NCBI GenBank assembly: GCA_002384935.1
Contig: DGCD01000009.1
Location: 262,535-326,534 of the forward strand
Direction of reading: 5' to 3'
DNA: 64,000 nucleotides
DNA from: Pusillimonas sp. UBA3987
GTDB lineage: Bacteria; Pseudomonadota; Gammaproteobacteria; Burkholderiales; Burkholderiaceae_B
Shown: positions 17,112 through 26,051 of the stretch, piece after piece
Layout: every line of letters begins with the position of its first letter
Position numbering within the stretch: the first letter of the stretch is position 1
The notes under the pieces: generated by a model
Databases searched by the model: none
Told to the model about the DNA's origin: nothing
The model's input: the letters and a program-made list of their open reading frames with translations, nothing else
Position numbers and translations under genes: made by a program

Positions 17112-17893
17112 TCATCACGAACTTCATCAGTGCCATTGGCCGTCACATTCGCGAATCCATTATGTCGCTGGGCGCCTTCGCTCGCCTGCTCATCGCGATT
17201 CTGGCGCGTAGCGGCACGGCACTGAAACGCCCCGGGCTGGTTGCACAGCAAATTCACTTCATCGGCAACTACTCACTGGTGATCATTGCCGTGTCCGGCC
17301 TGTTCGTGGGTTTCGTGCTGGGCCTGCAAGGCTATTACACGCTGAATCGCTATGGCTCGGAAGAGGCGTTGGGCCTGTTGGTTGCCCTGTCACTGGTGCG
17401 CGAGCTGGGCCCGGTGGTAACGGCACTGCTGTTCGCCGGCCGGGCCGGCACCTCTTTAACCGCTGAAATCGGGCTCATGAAAGCCGGTGAACAACTGGCG
17501 GCCATGGAAGTCATGGCGGTTGACCCGATTCGTCGCGTGCTGGTCCCGCGATTCTGGGGCGGCTTTATTGCCATGCCCATCCTGGCCGCCGTCTTTTCCA
17601 TGGTCGGTATCATTGGCGGCTGGGTGGTCGGCGTACTCATGATCGGCATCGACCCGGGTGTTTTCTGGTCGCAAATGCAAAGCGGCGTCGATATTTTCAA
17701 AGACGTGGCCAACGGCGTGGTGAAAAGCGTCATTTTCGGGGCGGCAGTGACCTTGATTGCGCTGTACGAAGGGTGGAACGCCAAAGCCACACCGGAAGGC
17801 GTGGCCCGTGCCACAACCCGCACCGTTGTCAGCGGCGCACTGGTGGTACTGGGGCTCGACTTCCTGCTCACCGCCCTGATGTTCAGCAACTAA
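17108..17893 (+). CDS. mlaE: Phospholipid ABC transporter permease MlaE
   Basis: A 261-residue MlaE/YrbE permease starting at the ATGA overlap with mlaF (MIITNFISAIGRHIRES). A longer frame reading back into mlaF is spurious. Five or six hydrophobic segments are visible. The conserved cytoplasmic ELGPVVTALLFAGRAGTSLTAEIGLMKAGEQLAAMEVMAVDP block (about residues 98-140) contacts MlaF. It forms the inner-membrane part of the MlaFED complex. Confidence 0.95.
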   Translation: MIITNFISAIGRHIRESIMSLGAFARLLIAILARSGTALKRPGLVAQQIHFIGNYSLVIIAVSGLFVGFVLGLQGYYTLNRYGSEEALGLLVALSLVRELGPVVTALLFAGRAGTSLTAEIGLMKAGEQLAAMEVMAVDPIRRVLVPRFWGGFIAMPILAAVFSMVGIIGGWVVGVLMIGIDPGVFWSQMQSGVDIFKDVANGVVKSVIFGAAVTLIALYEGWNAKATPEGVARATTRTVVSGALVVLGLDFLLTALMFSN

Positions 17894-17959
17894 GCGCGCT
17901 CTTTCGCGCCACACCATTGTTTTAATTACGGAACGAACACATTAACGGAACAAACCATC

Positions 17960-18448
17960 ATGACACGTGTTAAAACCGATTTCTGGGTAGGCCTTTTCGT
18001 GCTGCTGGGCATTCTTGCCCTGGTGTTCCTGGCATTGCGGGCGGGTAACTTAAGCTCGTTTTCATTTGCCTCCAACTACCAGGTACAAGGCTACTTCGAC
18101 AACCTGGGCGGCCTGAAAGTGCGTGCCCCGGTAAAAAGCAGCGGTGTCGTGGTGGGCCGGATCGCATCAATATCCTTCGACAACCAGCGCTATCAGGCCG
18201 TGGTTACCATGGATATCGAATCGAAATACGAATTCCCGGCCGACTCTTCAGCCTCGATTCTCACCTCGGGCCTGCTGGGCGAACAGTACATTGGGCTGAC
18301 CCCTGGTGGAGACGACAAAATGCTGGAAAATGGCAATACCATTCAGTTCACGCAAAGTGCCGTCGTACTTGAAGAGTTAATCAGCAAGTTCCTGTATAAC
18401 TCGGCCAGCGACCAGGGTACGGCGCAACAATTGCAAGATCCGAACTAA
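17960..18448 (+). CDS. mlaD: Mammalian-cell-entry domain lipid carrier MlaD
   Basis: A 162-residue protein with one N-terminal membrane anchor (about residues 8-27) and an MCE domain (about 39-117: YQVQGYFDNLGGLKVRAPVKSSGVVVGRI). A helical C-terminus follows (GLLGEQYIGLTPGG, then VLEELISKFLY). It forms the hexameric ring on MlaE through which lipids pass. The length is normal for proteobacterial MlaD. Confidence 0.95.
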   Translation: MTRVKTDFWVGLFVLLGILALVFLALRAGNLSSFSFASNYQVQGYFDNLGGLKVRAPVKSSGVVVGRIASISFDNQRYQAVVTMDIESKYEFPADSSASILTSGLLGEQYIGLTPGGDDKMLENGNTIQFTQSAVVLEELISKFLYNSASDQGTAQQLQDPN

Positions 18449-18541
18449 AATGCGTTATAGCCATCCAACCGCCCGGGCCTGAAAACCGAACCGTGCAGAC
18501 ATAAAACAAACACTCAAGAAGCAAAAACAGAGAAGCGCAAA

Positions 18542-19411
18542 ATGAAAATATCGATGCCCTCGCCGCTACGCTCACGCCTTTCAAAGGTGTTGCCTGTTCT
18601 GGCCTTAACGGCTGTCGTTGCCGGCTGTGCACACGTGCCCAACCCGAATCCGAACGACCCCTGGGAAAGCTACAACCGCAGCATGTTCGCCTTTAACGAG
18701 ACCGTCGACAAGGCCTTCATGAAGCCCATTGCGCAAGGTTATGAGGCCGTGATGCCGCAACCGGCCCGCAGCTGCGTAAGCAATATTTTCAACAACTTTC
18801 ACGACGCCTGGTCGTCCGTTAACAGCTTTCTGCAGGGCCGCCCCTTCGACGGCATCAACTCGCTGGGCCGCGTTCTCATGAATACCACCATGGGTATCGG
18901 CGGCTGCATCGACGTGGCCTCAATGAATGGCGTGCCGCGCATCGTGAACGACTTCGGCGTGACCCTGGGCGTGTGGGGCTTCGAACCCGGGCCTTACGTG
19001 GTATTGCCCTTCCTGGGCGCCAGCAACGTACGTGACGGCACCAGCACCGTTGCCTGGTTCGCTTACGACTACTCGCCGCCTTACGCGCCTATCTTCGCCA
19101 TCGACAACATTCCGGTGCGCAACAGCATTATTGCCCTGGCCGTAATCGATATGCGCGCCAGCCTGCTGAACGCCGACGACATGGTCGACCGTATCGCGCT
19201 TGACCGCTATGCCTTTATTCGCGACGCCTACATTCAACGCCGTGCCGCGCTGGTTCAGGGCCGAAGCGTCGACCCCGACACCACACCCGCGGGCCTGCCC
19301 AAGTATGAAGACAACGACACCCTGCCCGACTACTCCGACGACGAGGATATGAACGGTGAAAACGGTGCGGCCAATCCTGCTTCGGGCTCGTCGCAACCTG
19401 CCGGCCAGTAA
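18542..19411 (+). CDS. mlaA: Outer-membrane lipoprotein MlaA (VacJ)
   Basis: A 289-residue lipoprotein. The signal peptide ends in the lipobox VVAGC (Cys29). The VacJ core follows (DPWESYNRSMFAFNETVDKAF, then FNNFHDAWSSVNSFLQGRP, TMGIGGCIDVAS and DFGVTLGVWGFEPGPYVVLPFLGAS). The C-terminal 50 residues are acidic and low-complexity (about 245-289). MlaA removes mislocalised phospholipid from the outer leaflet of the outer membrane and passes it to MlaC. Its place between mlaD and mlaC is the usual betaproteobacterial order. Confidence 0.95.
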   Translation: MKISMPSPLRSRLSKVLPVLALTAVVAGCAHVPNPNPNDPWESYNRSMFAFNETVDKAFMKPIAQGYEAVMPQPARSCVSNIFNNFHDAWSSVNSFLQGRPFDGINSLGRVLMNTTMGIGGCIDVASMNGVPRIVNDFGVTLGVWGFEPGPYVVLPFLGASNVRDGTSTVAWFAYDYSPPYAPIFAIDNIPVRNSIIALAVIDMRASLLNADDMVDRIALDRYAFIRDAYIQRRAALVQGRSVDPDTTPAGLPKYEDNDTLPDYSDDEDMNGENGAANPASGSSQPAGQ

Positions 19412-19438
19412 GTACCTAAATCAAGGAGCCTTATTTCC

Positions 19439-20128
19439 ATGCTCAAACTGACTCGTACAGTTAAAAACACGTTTTCAAGCCTGGCACTCATCGGCACCAT
19501 CGGCGTATCCGGCATGGCTGGTACAGCCGGGGTTGTTGCGCTGGCAACGCTACCGGCCAGCGCAACCGCGCAATCGCAAAATGTCAACGCCAAGGCAGCG
19601 CCCAACGACTTCGTAAAAGAAGTGGCCGACAACGCCCTGGCCGCGCTGCGCGCAGACGACCAGGCCAAGGCAGGCGACCTGAACCGCATCAACGCCCTGG
19701 TCAACGAATATATCCTGCCTTATGTCGACCTGGAAAAAACCACGCGCCTGTCGGCCGGCCGGTATTGGCGCCAGGCCACACCGGCACAGCAAAAGGAACT
19801 GGTCGACGCATTCAAGGGCACACTCATTCGCACTTATAGCGGCGCGCTGGAACAAGCCGACGACGTTTCGCAAATCAAGCCGCTGCCCTTTCGCGGCGAC
19901 CCCGAGGCGGAAGATGTCGTGGTGCGCACCCAGCTTACCCAGCGCAACGGCCCGCCTGTTAATGTCGACTACCGCATGGAAAAGAATCCGAACGGCTGGA
20001 AAATCTACGACCTGAACGTGGAAGGCATCTGGCTCATTCAAAACTACCGCAACCAGTTTGCCCAGCAAATCAACCAGAACGGTATCGACGGCCTCATTAC
20101 TGCGCTGAACCAGCATAACGCGCGCTAA
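19439..20128 (+). CDS. mlaC: Periplasmic phospholipid-binding protein MlaC
   Basis: A 229-residue protein with a long signal peptide (about 42 residues, ending near SATAQS). The MlaC/Ttg2D domain follows: LVNEYILPYVDLEKTTRLSAGRYWRQATPAQQKELVDAFKG, then VDYRMEKNPNGWKIYDLNVEGIWLIQNYRNQF. It ferries lipids between MlaA and MlaFED. A hairpin with T-rich tail follows at 20187-20217. No gene for the STAS-domain protein MlaB follows, although that is its usual place. Confidence 0.95.
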   Translation: MLKLTRTVKNTFSSLALIGTIGVSGMAGTAGVVALATLPASATAQSQNVNAKAAPNDFVKEVADNALAALRADDQAKAGDLNRINALVNEYILPYVDLEKTTRLSAGRYWRQATPAQQKELVDAFKGTLIRTYSGALEQADDVSQIKPLPFRGDPEAEDVVVRTQLTQRNGPPVNVDYRMEKNPNGWKIYDLNVEGIWLIQNYRNQFAQQINQNGIDGLITALNQHNAR

Positions 20129-20186
20129 CAGGCCATCAAGCGCGGCAGCAGCAACAAATACCAATAAAAACTACAATAGAGGTTTT

Positions 20187-20217
20187 GCGGGGCCCCTTAA
20201 TGCCCCGCCTTGATCTT
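20187..20217 (+). terminator. Candidate terminator after mlaC
   Basis: GCGGGGC (20187-20193) pairs with GCCCCGC (20202-20208) across an 8-base loop. A T-rich tail begins a few bases later, at the start region of the next gene. It would separate the mla operon from the following ABC-ibaG-murA-his block or allow only partial read-through. The interrupted T-tract lowers confidence. Confidence 0.5.
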
Positions 20218-20224
20218 TTTATTT

Positions 20225-21019
20225 ATGTCCGCACTCAGTCTGAATCACGTATCAAAAGTCTACCCGCCGCGCTCGGCAGGGTGGCGGGGCCTGCTGCGCC
20301 CCGGTTTGAAGCAGCGCGAAGGGTTCCAGGCCCTGAACGACGTTAGCCTTACCATCGAACACGGCGAATTCTTCGGCCTGCTGGGGCCAAACGGCGCCGG
20401 CAAAACCACCATGATCTCCATCCTGGCCGGCCTGGCCCGCGCCACCTCGGGAAGCGCCAGTGTCTGCGGGCACGACGTCGTTACCGACTACAAGGAAGCC
20501 CGTCGCTCGCTTGGCGTGGTGCCGCAGGAATTGGTTTACGACCCTTTCTTCACTGTTCGGGAAAGCCTGCGGCTGCAGTCGGGTTACTTCGGCCTGCACA
20601 ACAACGACGACTGGATCGACGAAATTCTTTACAATCTGGGGCTCGACGACAAAGCCAACGCCAACATGCGCGCGCTTTCCGGCGGCATGAAACGCCGCGT
20701 GCTGGTGGCCCAGGCGCTGGTGCATCGCCCGCCGGTCATTATTCTCGACGAACCCACCGCCGGGGTCGACGTCGACTTGCGTCGCACCTTGTGGGAATTC
20801 ATTTCGCGCCTGAACAAAGAAGGCCACACCATTTTGCTGACCACGCACTACCTGGAAGAAGCGGAAGCCCTGTGCGGCCGTATTGCCATGCTCAAGAGCG
20901 GCCGTATCGTGGCACTGGACACCACGGAAGCGTTGCTGGCCCGCGTGGGCGGCGCCGACCTGGAAGACGCGTTTGTACGCATTATGCGCAATGAAGATGC
21001 ATTGAAGGCCACCGCATGA
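20225..21019 (+). CDS. ABC-2 type transporter, ATP-binding protein (YadG-like)
   Basis: A 264-residue ATPase from the ATG at 20225 (MSALSLNHVSKVYPP); a start at 20210 would lie in the terminator tail. Walker A is GPNGAGKTT near residue 60, the signature is LSGGMKRRVLVAQALVH near 155 and Walker B is VIILDEPTAGVD near 175. The permease starts in its stop codon. The pair resembles E. coli YadGH, exporters of unknown substrate that often sit between mla genes and murA in betaproteobacteria. Confidence 0.9.
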   Translation: MSALSLNHVSKVYPPRSAGWRGLLRPGLKQREGFQALNDVSLTIEHGEFFGLLGPNGAGKTTMISILAGLARATSGSASVCGHDVVTDYKEARRSLGVVPQELVYDPFFTVRESLRLQSGYFGLHNNDDWIDEILYNLGLDDKANANMRALSGGMKRRVLVAQALVHRPPVIILDEPTAGVDVDLRRTLWEFISRLNKEGHTILLTTHYLEEAEALCGRIAMLKSGRIVALDTTEALLARVGGADLEDAFVRIMRNEDALKATA

Positions 21020-21807
21020 GCAAGTCACTCATTGAACCCCGCACCGATCTGGGCTCCGGGTTTCCCACCCTGTTGCGCAAGGAAATCATGCGCTTCTGGA
21101 AAGTGGGTTTCCAAACAGTGGCCGCTCCCGTGCTTACGGCGTTGCTGTATTTGCTTATTTTCGCGCACGTCCTGGAAGACCGCGTACAAATTTACGGCAC
21201 CATTCCGTATACCGCCTTCCTGATTCCCGGCCTCATGATGATGAGCATGTTGCAAAATGCCTTTGCCAACCCATCGTCATCGCTCATTCAAAGCCGTATT
21301 ACGGGAAACCTGGTGTTCGTGCTGCTGCCGCCCATTTCGCACCGTGAGTTCTTTGCCGCCTACCTTATCGCCGCCGTTTTGCGTGGCCTGGGCGTCGGGT
21401 TATGCATCTGGCTGGTGGCACTGCCGTTTGTCGACCTGCCCCCGCAGAATCTGCTCTGGATTCTGGCATTCGCCGTGTTATCGTGCGGCATTATGGGAGC
21501 GCTGGGGATTATTGCCGGGCTCTGGTCGGAAAAGTTCGACCAGCTCGCCGCCTTTCAAAACTTCCTTATCATGCCCGCCACGTTTTTGTCGGGTGTGTTT
21601 TATTCCATTCACAGCCTGCCGCCTTTCTGGCAAGCCGTGTCGCACTACAACCCCATTTTCTACACCATCGATGGCTTTCGCTACGGGTTCTTCGGCGTGT
21701 CCGACGTTTCCCCCTGGACAAGCCTGACCGTGGTGGCCGGGGTGTTCGTTGTATTGTGCGCCTACACGATGCGCCTGCTGGCCTCGGGCTACAAACTGCG
21801 ATCATAA
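21016..21807 (+). CDS. ABC-2 type transporter permease (YadH-like)
   Basis: A 263-residue membrane protein with six hydrophobic segments and the ABC-2 signature GVFYSIHSLPPFWQAVSHYNPIFYTIDGFRYGFFG near residue 195. It overlaps the ATPase gene by 4 bp (ATGA), so the two are coupled. The substrate is unknown. A role in envelope export fits the neighbours mla and murA but is only inferred. Confidence 0.9.
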   Translation: MSKSLIEPRTDLGSGFPTLLRKEIMRFWKVGFQTVAAPVLTALLYLLIFAHVLEDRVQIYGTIPYTAFLIPGLMMMSMLQNAFANPSSSLIQSRITGNLVFVLLPPISHREFFAAYLIAAVLRGLGVGLCIWLVALPFVDLPPQNLLWILAFAVLSCGIMGALGIIAGLWSEKFDQLAAFQNFLIMPATFLSGVFYSIHSLPPFWQAVSHYNPIFYTIDGFRYGFFGVSDVSPWTSLTVVAGVFVVLCAYTMRLLASGYKLRS

Positions 21808-21811
21808 AATT

Positions 21812-22060
21812 ATGTTGCCTACTCCTGAAGAAGTCCGCCAGTACATTAGTGACAACCTGAACTGCGAACACATTGAAGTCGCAGGCGACGGCTCGCATTT
21901 CGAAGCCATTATCGTGTCGCCCGAATTTGCCGGAAAGCGGCTTATTGCCCGTCACCAGCTGGTATACAAAGCCCTGGGTGAGCGCATGAAAAGCGAAATC
22001 CACGCTTTATCCATGCGCACCCTGACGCCCGACGAACACAACGCCAACACGAATGGATAA
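21812..22060 (+). CDS. ibaG: BolA-family protein IbaG
   Basis: An 82-residue BolA-like protein starting at 21812 (MLPTPEEVRQYISDNLNCEHIEVAGDGSHFEAI); a longer frame back to 21749 overlaps the permease and lacks family similarity. The conserved FAGKRLIARHQLVYKALGE segment with its cluster-binding histidine is present. IbaG partners monothiol glutaredoxin in Fe-S handling and is encoded next to murA in many proteobacteria. It overlaps murA by 8 bp. Confidence 0.93.
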   Translation: MLPTPEEVRQYISDNLNCEHIEVAGDGSHFEAIIVSPEFAGKRLIARHQLVYKALGERMKSEIHALSMRTLTPDEHNANTNG

Positions 22061-23318
22061 GCTACGCATTACCGGGGGGCAGCCCCTGCAGGGTGAAATC
22101 ACCGTTTCCGGGGCCAAGAATGCGGCGCTGCCCATTTTGTGCGCCGGTTTGCTCACGGCCGACACGCTGGCGCTTACAAACGTACCGGCATTGCAAGACA
22201 TTCACACCATGCTGAAACTACTTCGGCAAATGGGCGTGAAGGGCGACCTGAACCAAGACGCCACCCTGGCCCTGAATGCCGGGCAACTCACCAACCTGGA
22301 AGCGCCTTACGACATGGTAAAAACCATGCGCGCCTCGATTCTGGTGCTTGGCCCGCTGCTGGCGCGTTTCGGTGAAGCCCGCGTCAGCCTGCCGGGCGGA
22401 TGCGCCATTGGCCAGCGCCCGGTCGACCAGCACATCAAGGGCCTGACCGCCCTGGGTGCCGACATTCACATCGAGCACGGCTACATTATTGCCAAGGCGT
22501 CACGCCTGAAAGGCGCCACCATCCGCACCGACATGGTAACCGTCACCGGCACCGAAAACCTGATGATGGCCGCCACCCTGGCCGAAGGCCGCACGGTGCT
22601 TGAAAATGCGGCACGCGAGCCCGAAGTCACCGACCTGGCCGAACTGCTCATAAAAATGGGCGCCCGTATCCAGGGCCACGGCACCGACCGCATTATTATC
22701 GACGGCGTGGAACAACTGCACGGGGCCGAACACAGAATCGTGGCCGACCGCATCGAAGCAGGCACCTTTCTATGTGCCGTGGGCGCCACCGGCGGCGACA
22801 TCTTGCTGCAGCAAGCCGCACCCGACACCCTGGGTGCCGTGCTGGGCAAGCTGCGTGAAGCCGGTGTTTCAATTGAAACCGGGCCCGACTGGATTCGTGG
22901 CAGCATGAGCCGGCGACCCAAAGCCGTGAGCTTTCGCACGTACGAATACCCGGCCTTCCCCACCGACATGCAGGCCCAGGTCATGGCCCTGAACACCCTG
23001 GCCGACGGCACCGCAGTCATCGTGGAAAATATTTTCGAGAACCGCTTCATGCACGTGCAGGAACTAAGCCGCATGGGTGCGCAAATCGACATCGACGGGC
23101 ACACGGCGGTTGTTACCGGCGTCAAGGCGCTGTCGGGGGCCACCGTCATGGCGACCGACCTGCGGGCTTCGGCCAGCCTGGTCATTGCCGGCCTGGCCGC
23201 CGAAGGCGACACCACGGTCGAGCGCATTTACCATCTGGATCGTGGCTACGAGCATATGGAGCACAAACTGCGCCAGGTCGGCGCGCAAATTGAACGGATC
23301 AAACAGGAAGCACTATGA
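22053..23318 (+). CDS. murA: UDP-N-acetylglucosamine 1-carboxyvinyltransferase MurA
   Basis: A 421-residue enzyme for the first committed step of peptidoglycan synthesis (UDP-GlcNAc plus phosphoenolpyruvate). K22/N23 (GAKNAALP) and the catalytic Cys117 (LPGGCAIGQRPVDQH, target of fosfomycin) are intact. The inside-out alpha/beta-barrel repeats and RMGAQIDIDGHTAVVTGV block are typical. It overlaps ibaG and is followed by hisG with a 4-bp overlap, so an essential cell-wall gene and the his genes share a transcript. Confidence 0.97.
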   Translation: MDKLRITGGQPLQGEITVSGAKNAALPILCAGLLTADTLALTNVPALQDIHTMLKLLRQMGVKGDLNQDATLALNAGQLTNLEAPYDMVKTMRASILVLGPLLARFGEARVSLPGGCAIGQRPVDQHIKGLTALGADIHIEHGYIIAKASRLKGATIRTDMVTVTGTENLMMAATLAEGRTVLENAAREPEVTDLAELLIKMGARIQGHGTDRIIIDGVEQLHGAEHRIVADRIEAGTFLCAVGATGGDILLQQAAPDTLGAVLGKLREAGVSIETGPDWIRGSMSRRPKAVSFRTYEYPAFPTDMQAQVMALNTLADGTAVIVENIFENRFMHVQELSRMGAQIDIDGHTAVVTGVKALSGATVMATDLRASASLVIAGLAAEGDTTVERIYHLDRGYEHMEHKLRQVGAQIERIKQEAL

Positions 23319-23995
23319 GTCCCGCCAACGCCAACGCACAGGCGCCGCTTACCCTGGCGCTATCGAAAGGCCGGATCTTTGAAGAGACCCTGCCCTTGCT
23401 GGAAGCGGCCGGCATTCAGGTTAGCGAGAATCCGGAAAGTTCACGCAAGCTGATTCTGCCCACCAGCGACCCTGGCCTGCGTTTAATCATCGTACGGGCG
23501 TCCGACGTTCCCACTTACGTGCAGTACGGCGCGGCCGATTTCGGCATCGCCGGCAAAGACGTCTTGTTCGAACATGCCGCGCAACACCCCGGCGGCCTGT
23601 ATCAGCCTATCGACCTGAACATTGCCAAATGCCGCCTGTGTGTGGCGGTGCGCGAAGGCTTCGACTACGAAGCTGCAGTAGGTCAGGGCTCGCGCCTGCG
23701 CGTGGCCACCAAGTACGTGCAAGCCGCGCGTGAACACTTCGCCCGCAAAGGCGTGTACGTCGATCTCATCAAGCTATACGGATCAATGGAACTGGCGCCC
23801 CTGGTGGGGCTGGCCGACGCCATTGTCGACTTGGTGTCCACCGGCGGCACCCTGCGTGCCAATCATTTAATGGAAGTGGAAGAAATCGCGCATATATCGT
23901 CGCGGCTCATTGTGAACCAGGCGTCGCTGAAAACCCGTGCCCAAGCGCTGCAACCCTTAATCGACGCATTTGCAAAAGCCACCGCAGACAAATAG
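23315..23995 (+). CDS. hisG: ATP phosphoribosyltransferase, short form
   Basis: A 226-residue HisG of the short type, lacking the C-terminal regulatory domain; such enzymes need the HisZ partner, which is not in the window. The core LALSKGRIFEETLPLLEAAGI, VRASDVPTYVQYGAADFGIAGKDVL and DAIVDLVSTGGTLRANHLMEVEEI (PRPP-binding) is complete. It condenses ATP and PRPP in step 1 of histidine synthesis. ATGA overlap with murA. Confidence 0.96.
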   Translation: MSPANANAQAPLTLALSKGRIFEETLPLLEAAGIQVSENPESSRKLILPTSDPGLRLIIVRASDVPTYVQYGAADFGIAGKDVLFEHAAQHPGGLYQPIDLNIAKCRLCVAVREGFDYEAAVGQGSRLRVATKYVQAAREHFARKGVYVDLIKLYGSMELAPLVGLADAIVDLVSTGGTLRANHLMEVEEIAHISSRLIVNQASLKTRAQALQPLIDAFAKATADK

Positions 23996-24074
23996 CATTA
24001 GGCTTCACACGCTTTTAATTGATAACACCCCCTTTGCCCTCATTTAATTAGTACCGCTATTTTCCGGCACCATC

Positions 24075-25388
24075 ATGTCATCCATTCAGCGCCTTCGCTC
24101 TACCGACCCCAGCTTTGCGGCCACCCTGCGCAAACTACTGGCCTTCGATGCTTCGCAAGACGACGCCATCGAGCACGCTACCGCCGACATTCTGAAAGCC
24201 ATCGGGCATCGTGGCGACGACGCCGTGCTGGAATACACCCGGCGCTTCGACCGCGTGCAAGCCAGCAGTGTGGCCGAACTGGAAATACCCAGGTCGGAAT
24301 GGCTGGCCGCGCTGGAAGGCTTGCCGGCTGAGCAGCGTGAAGCGCTGGAGCAGGCCGCCGAGCGGGTACGCAGCTACCACGAACACCAGAAGGCCCAAAG
24401 CTGGTCGTACACCGAGGCCGACGGCACCGTGCTGGGCCAGAAAATCACGCCGCTCGACCGCGTGGGCCTGTACGTGCCCGGTGGCAAGGCAGCCTACCCT
24501 TCATCGGTACTCATGAACGCCATCCCGGCCAAAGTGGCCGGCGTGGAAGAAGTCGTTATGGTAACGCCCACACCCGACGGCGTACGCAACCCCATTGTGC
24601 TGGCCGCCGCCGCCATTGCCGGTGTTGACCGCGCCTGGGCCATTGGTGGTGCGCAAGCTGTGGGCGCGCTGGCATACGGCACCCACACCATCAACCCGGT
24701 AGATAAAATCGTGGGCCCGGGCAACGCCTATGTGGCCGCCGCCAAGCGCCGCGTATTCGGCACGGTGGGCATCGACATGATTGCCGGCCCCAGCGAAATC
24801 CTGATCATTGCCGACGGCACCACTCCGGCCGACTGGATCGCCATGGACCTGTTCTCGCAGGCCGAGCACGACGAACTGGCACAAAGCATTTTGCTCTGTC
24901 CCAATGAAGCTTATCTGGATCAGGTGCACGAAGCCATAAACCGCCTGCTGCCAACCATGCCACGCGCCGACATCATTCGCACCAGCCTGGCCAACCGCGG
25001 GGCGCTGATTTTGGTACAGGATCTGGACGAAGCCTGTGCCATTGCCAACGACATTGCGCCCGAACACCTGGAAATTTCCACGGAAAACGCCAATATATTG
25101 GCCGAGAAAATCCGCCACGCAGGCGCCATTTTCCTGGGCCGCTACAGTTCAGAATCGCTGGGCGATTACTGTGCCGGGCCCAACCACGTATTACCTACTT
25201 CACGCACCGCACGGTTCTCTTCGCCGCTGGGGGTGTATGATTTCCAGAAACGCAGCAGCATTATCCAGGTTTCGCACAACGGCGCCCAGACACTGGGCAA
25301 GGTTGCCGCCCACCTGGCTTATGGTGAAGGCCTGCAAGCCCACGCGGCCAGCGCCGAGTACCGGCTCGATACACCGCCAAAGCGCTAG
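24075..25388 (+). CDS. hisD: Histidinol dehydrogenase
   Basis: A 437-residue zinc enzyme that oxidises histidinol to histidine in two NAD-dependent steps. Family blocks include RVGLYVPGGKAAYPSSVLMNAIPAKVAG, VDKIVGPGNAYVAAAKRRVFG, IDMIAGPSEILIIADG, LFSQAEHDELAQSILL and APEHLEI (conserved Glu-His pair). The 79-bp gap before it shows no clear signal. hisC, which often lies directly after hisD in Bordetella relatives, is missing here. Confidence 0.97.
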   Translation: MSSIQRLRSTDPSFAATLRKLLAFDASQDDAIEHATADILKAIGHRGDDAVLEYTRRFDRVQASSVAELEIPRSEWLAALEGLPAEQREALEQAAERVRSYHEHQKAQSWSYTEADGTVLGQKITPLDRVGLYVPGGKAAYPSSVLMNAIPAKVAGVEEVVMVTPTPDGVRNPIVLAAAAIAGVDRAWAIGGAQAVGALAYGTHTINPVDKIVGPGNAYVAAAKRRVFGTVGIDMIAGPSEILIIADGTTPADWIAMDLFSQAEHDELAQSILLCPNEAYLDQVHEAINRLLPTMPRADIIRTSLANRGALILVQDLDEACAIANDIAPEHLEISTENANILAEKIRHAGAIFLGRYSSESLGDYCAGPNHVLPTSRTARFSSPLGVYDFQKRSSIIQVSHNGAQTLGKVAAHLAYGEGLQAHAASAEYRLDTPPKR

Positions 25389-25454
25389 TCAAGCCCCATA
25401 CCCGAACACCTGGCCGCAGCAATCCGGCCCTTTTGCACAAAAAGACCTTAAATC

Positions 25455-26042
25455 ATGCGTACCGCCGAAATTTCACGTAACACCAACGAAACCCGTATTC
25501 GTGTGGCCATCAATCTGGACGGCACCGGCCGCCAGACCATCAACACGGGCGTGCCCTTCCTGGATCACATGCTCGACCAGATCGCGCGCCACGGGTTAAT
25601 CGACCTGGACATCCACTGCGACGGCGACACCCATATCGACGACCACCACACGGTGGAAGACGTTGGCATTACGCTGGGCCAGGCGGTAGCCGCCGCCGTG
25701 GGCGACAAAAAAGGCCTGCGCCGCTATGGCCACGCCTACGTGCCGCTCGACGAAGCGCTGTCGCGCGTGGTCATTGATTTTTCGGGTCGCCCCGGGCTGG
25801 AATTCCATGTGCCCTTCACGCGTTCACACATCGGCTCCTTCGATGTCGACCTGACCCAGGAGTTTTTCCAGGGCTTCGTAAACCACGCCTTGATCACCCT
25901 GCACATCGACAACCTGCGCGGCACCAACTCGCACCACCAATGCGAAACCGTCTTCAAGGCGTTTGGCCGCGCCCTGCGCATGGCCGCCGAAGTCGACCCA
26001 CGTGCCGGCGACACCATTCCCTCCACCAAAGGCTCGCTGTAA
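25455..26042 (+). CDS. hisB: Imidazoleglycerol-phosphate dehydratase
   Basis: A 195-residue monofunctional HisB (no phosphatase domain, unlike enterobacteria). The two metal-binding motifs HIDDHHTVEDVGI and GTNSHHQCETVFKAFGRAL are present, as is GVPFLDHMLDQIARHG. It dehydrates imidazoleglycerol phosphate. Histidinol-phosphatase must be a separate protein elsewhere. hisH follows after 9 bp. Confidence 0.97.
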   Translation: MRTAEISRNTNETRIRVAINLDGTGRQTINTGVPFLDHMLDQIARHGLIDLDIHCDGDTHIDDHHTVEDVGITLGQAVAAAVGDKKGLRRYGHAYVPLDEALSRVVIDFSGRPGLEFHVPFTRSHIGSFDVDLTQEFFQGFVNHALITLHIDNLRGTNSHHQCETVFKAFGRALRMAAEVDPRAGDTIPSTKGSL

Positions 26043-26051
26043 GGCTTTATT

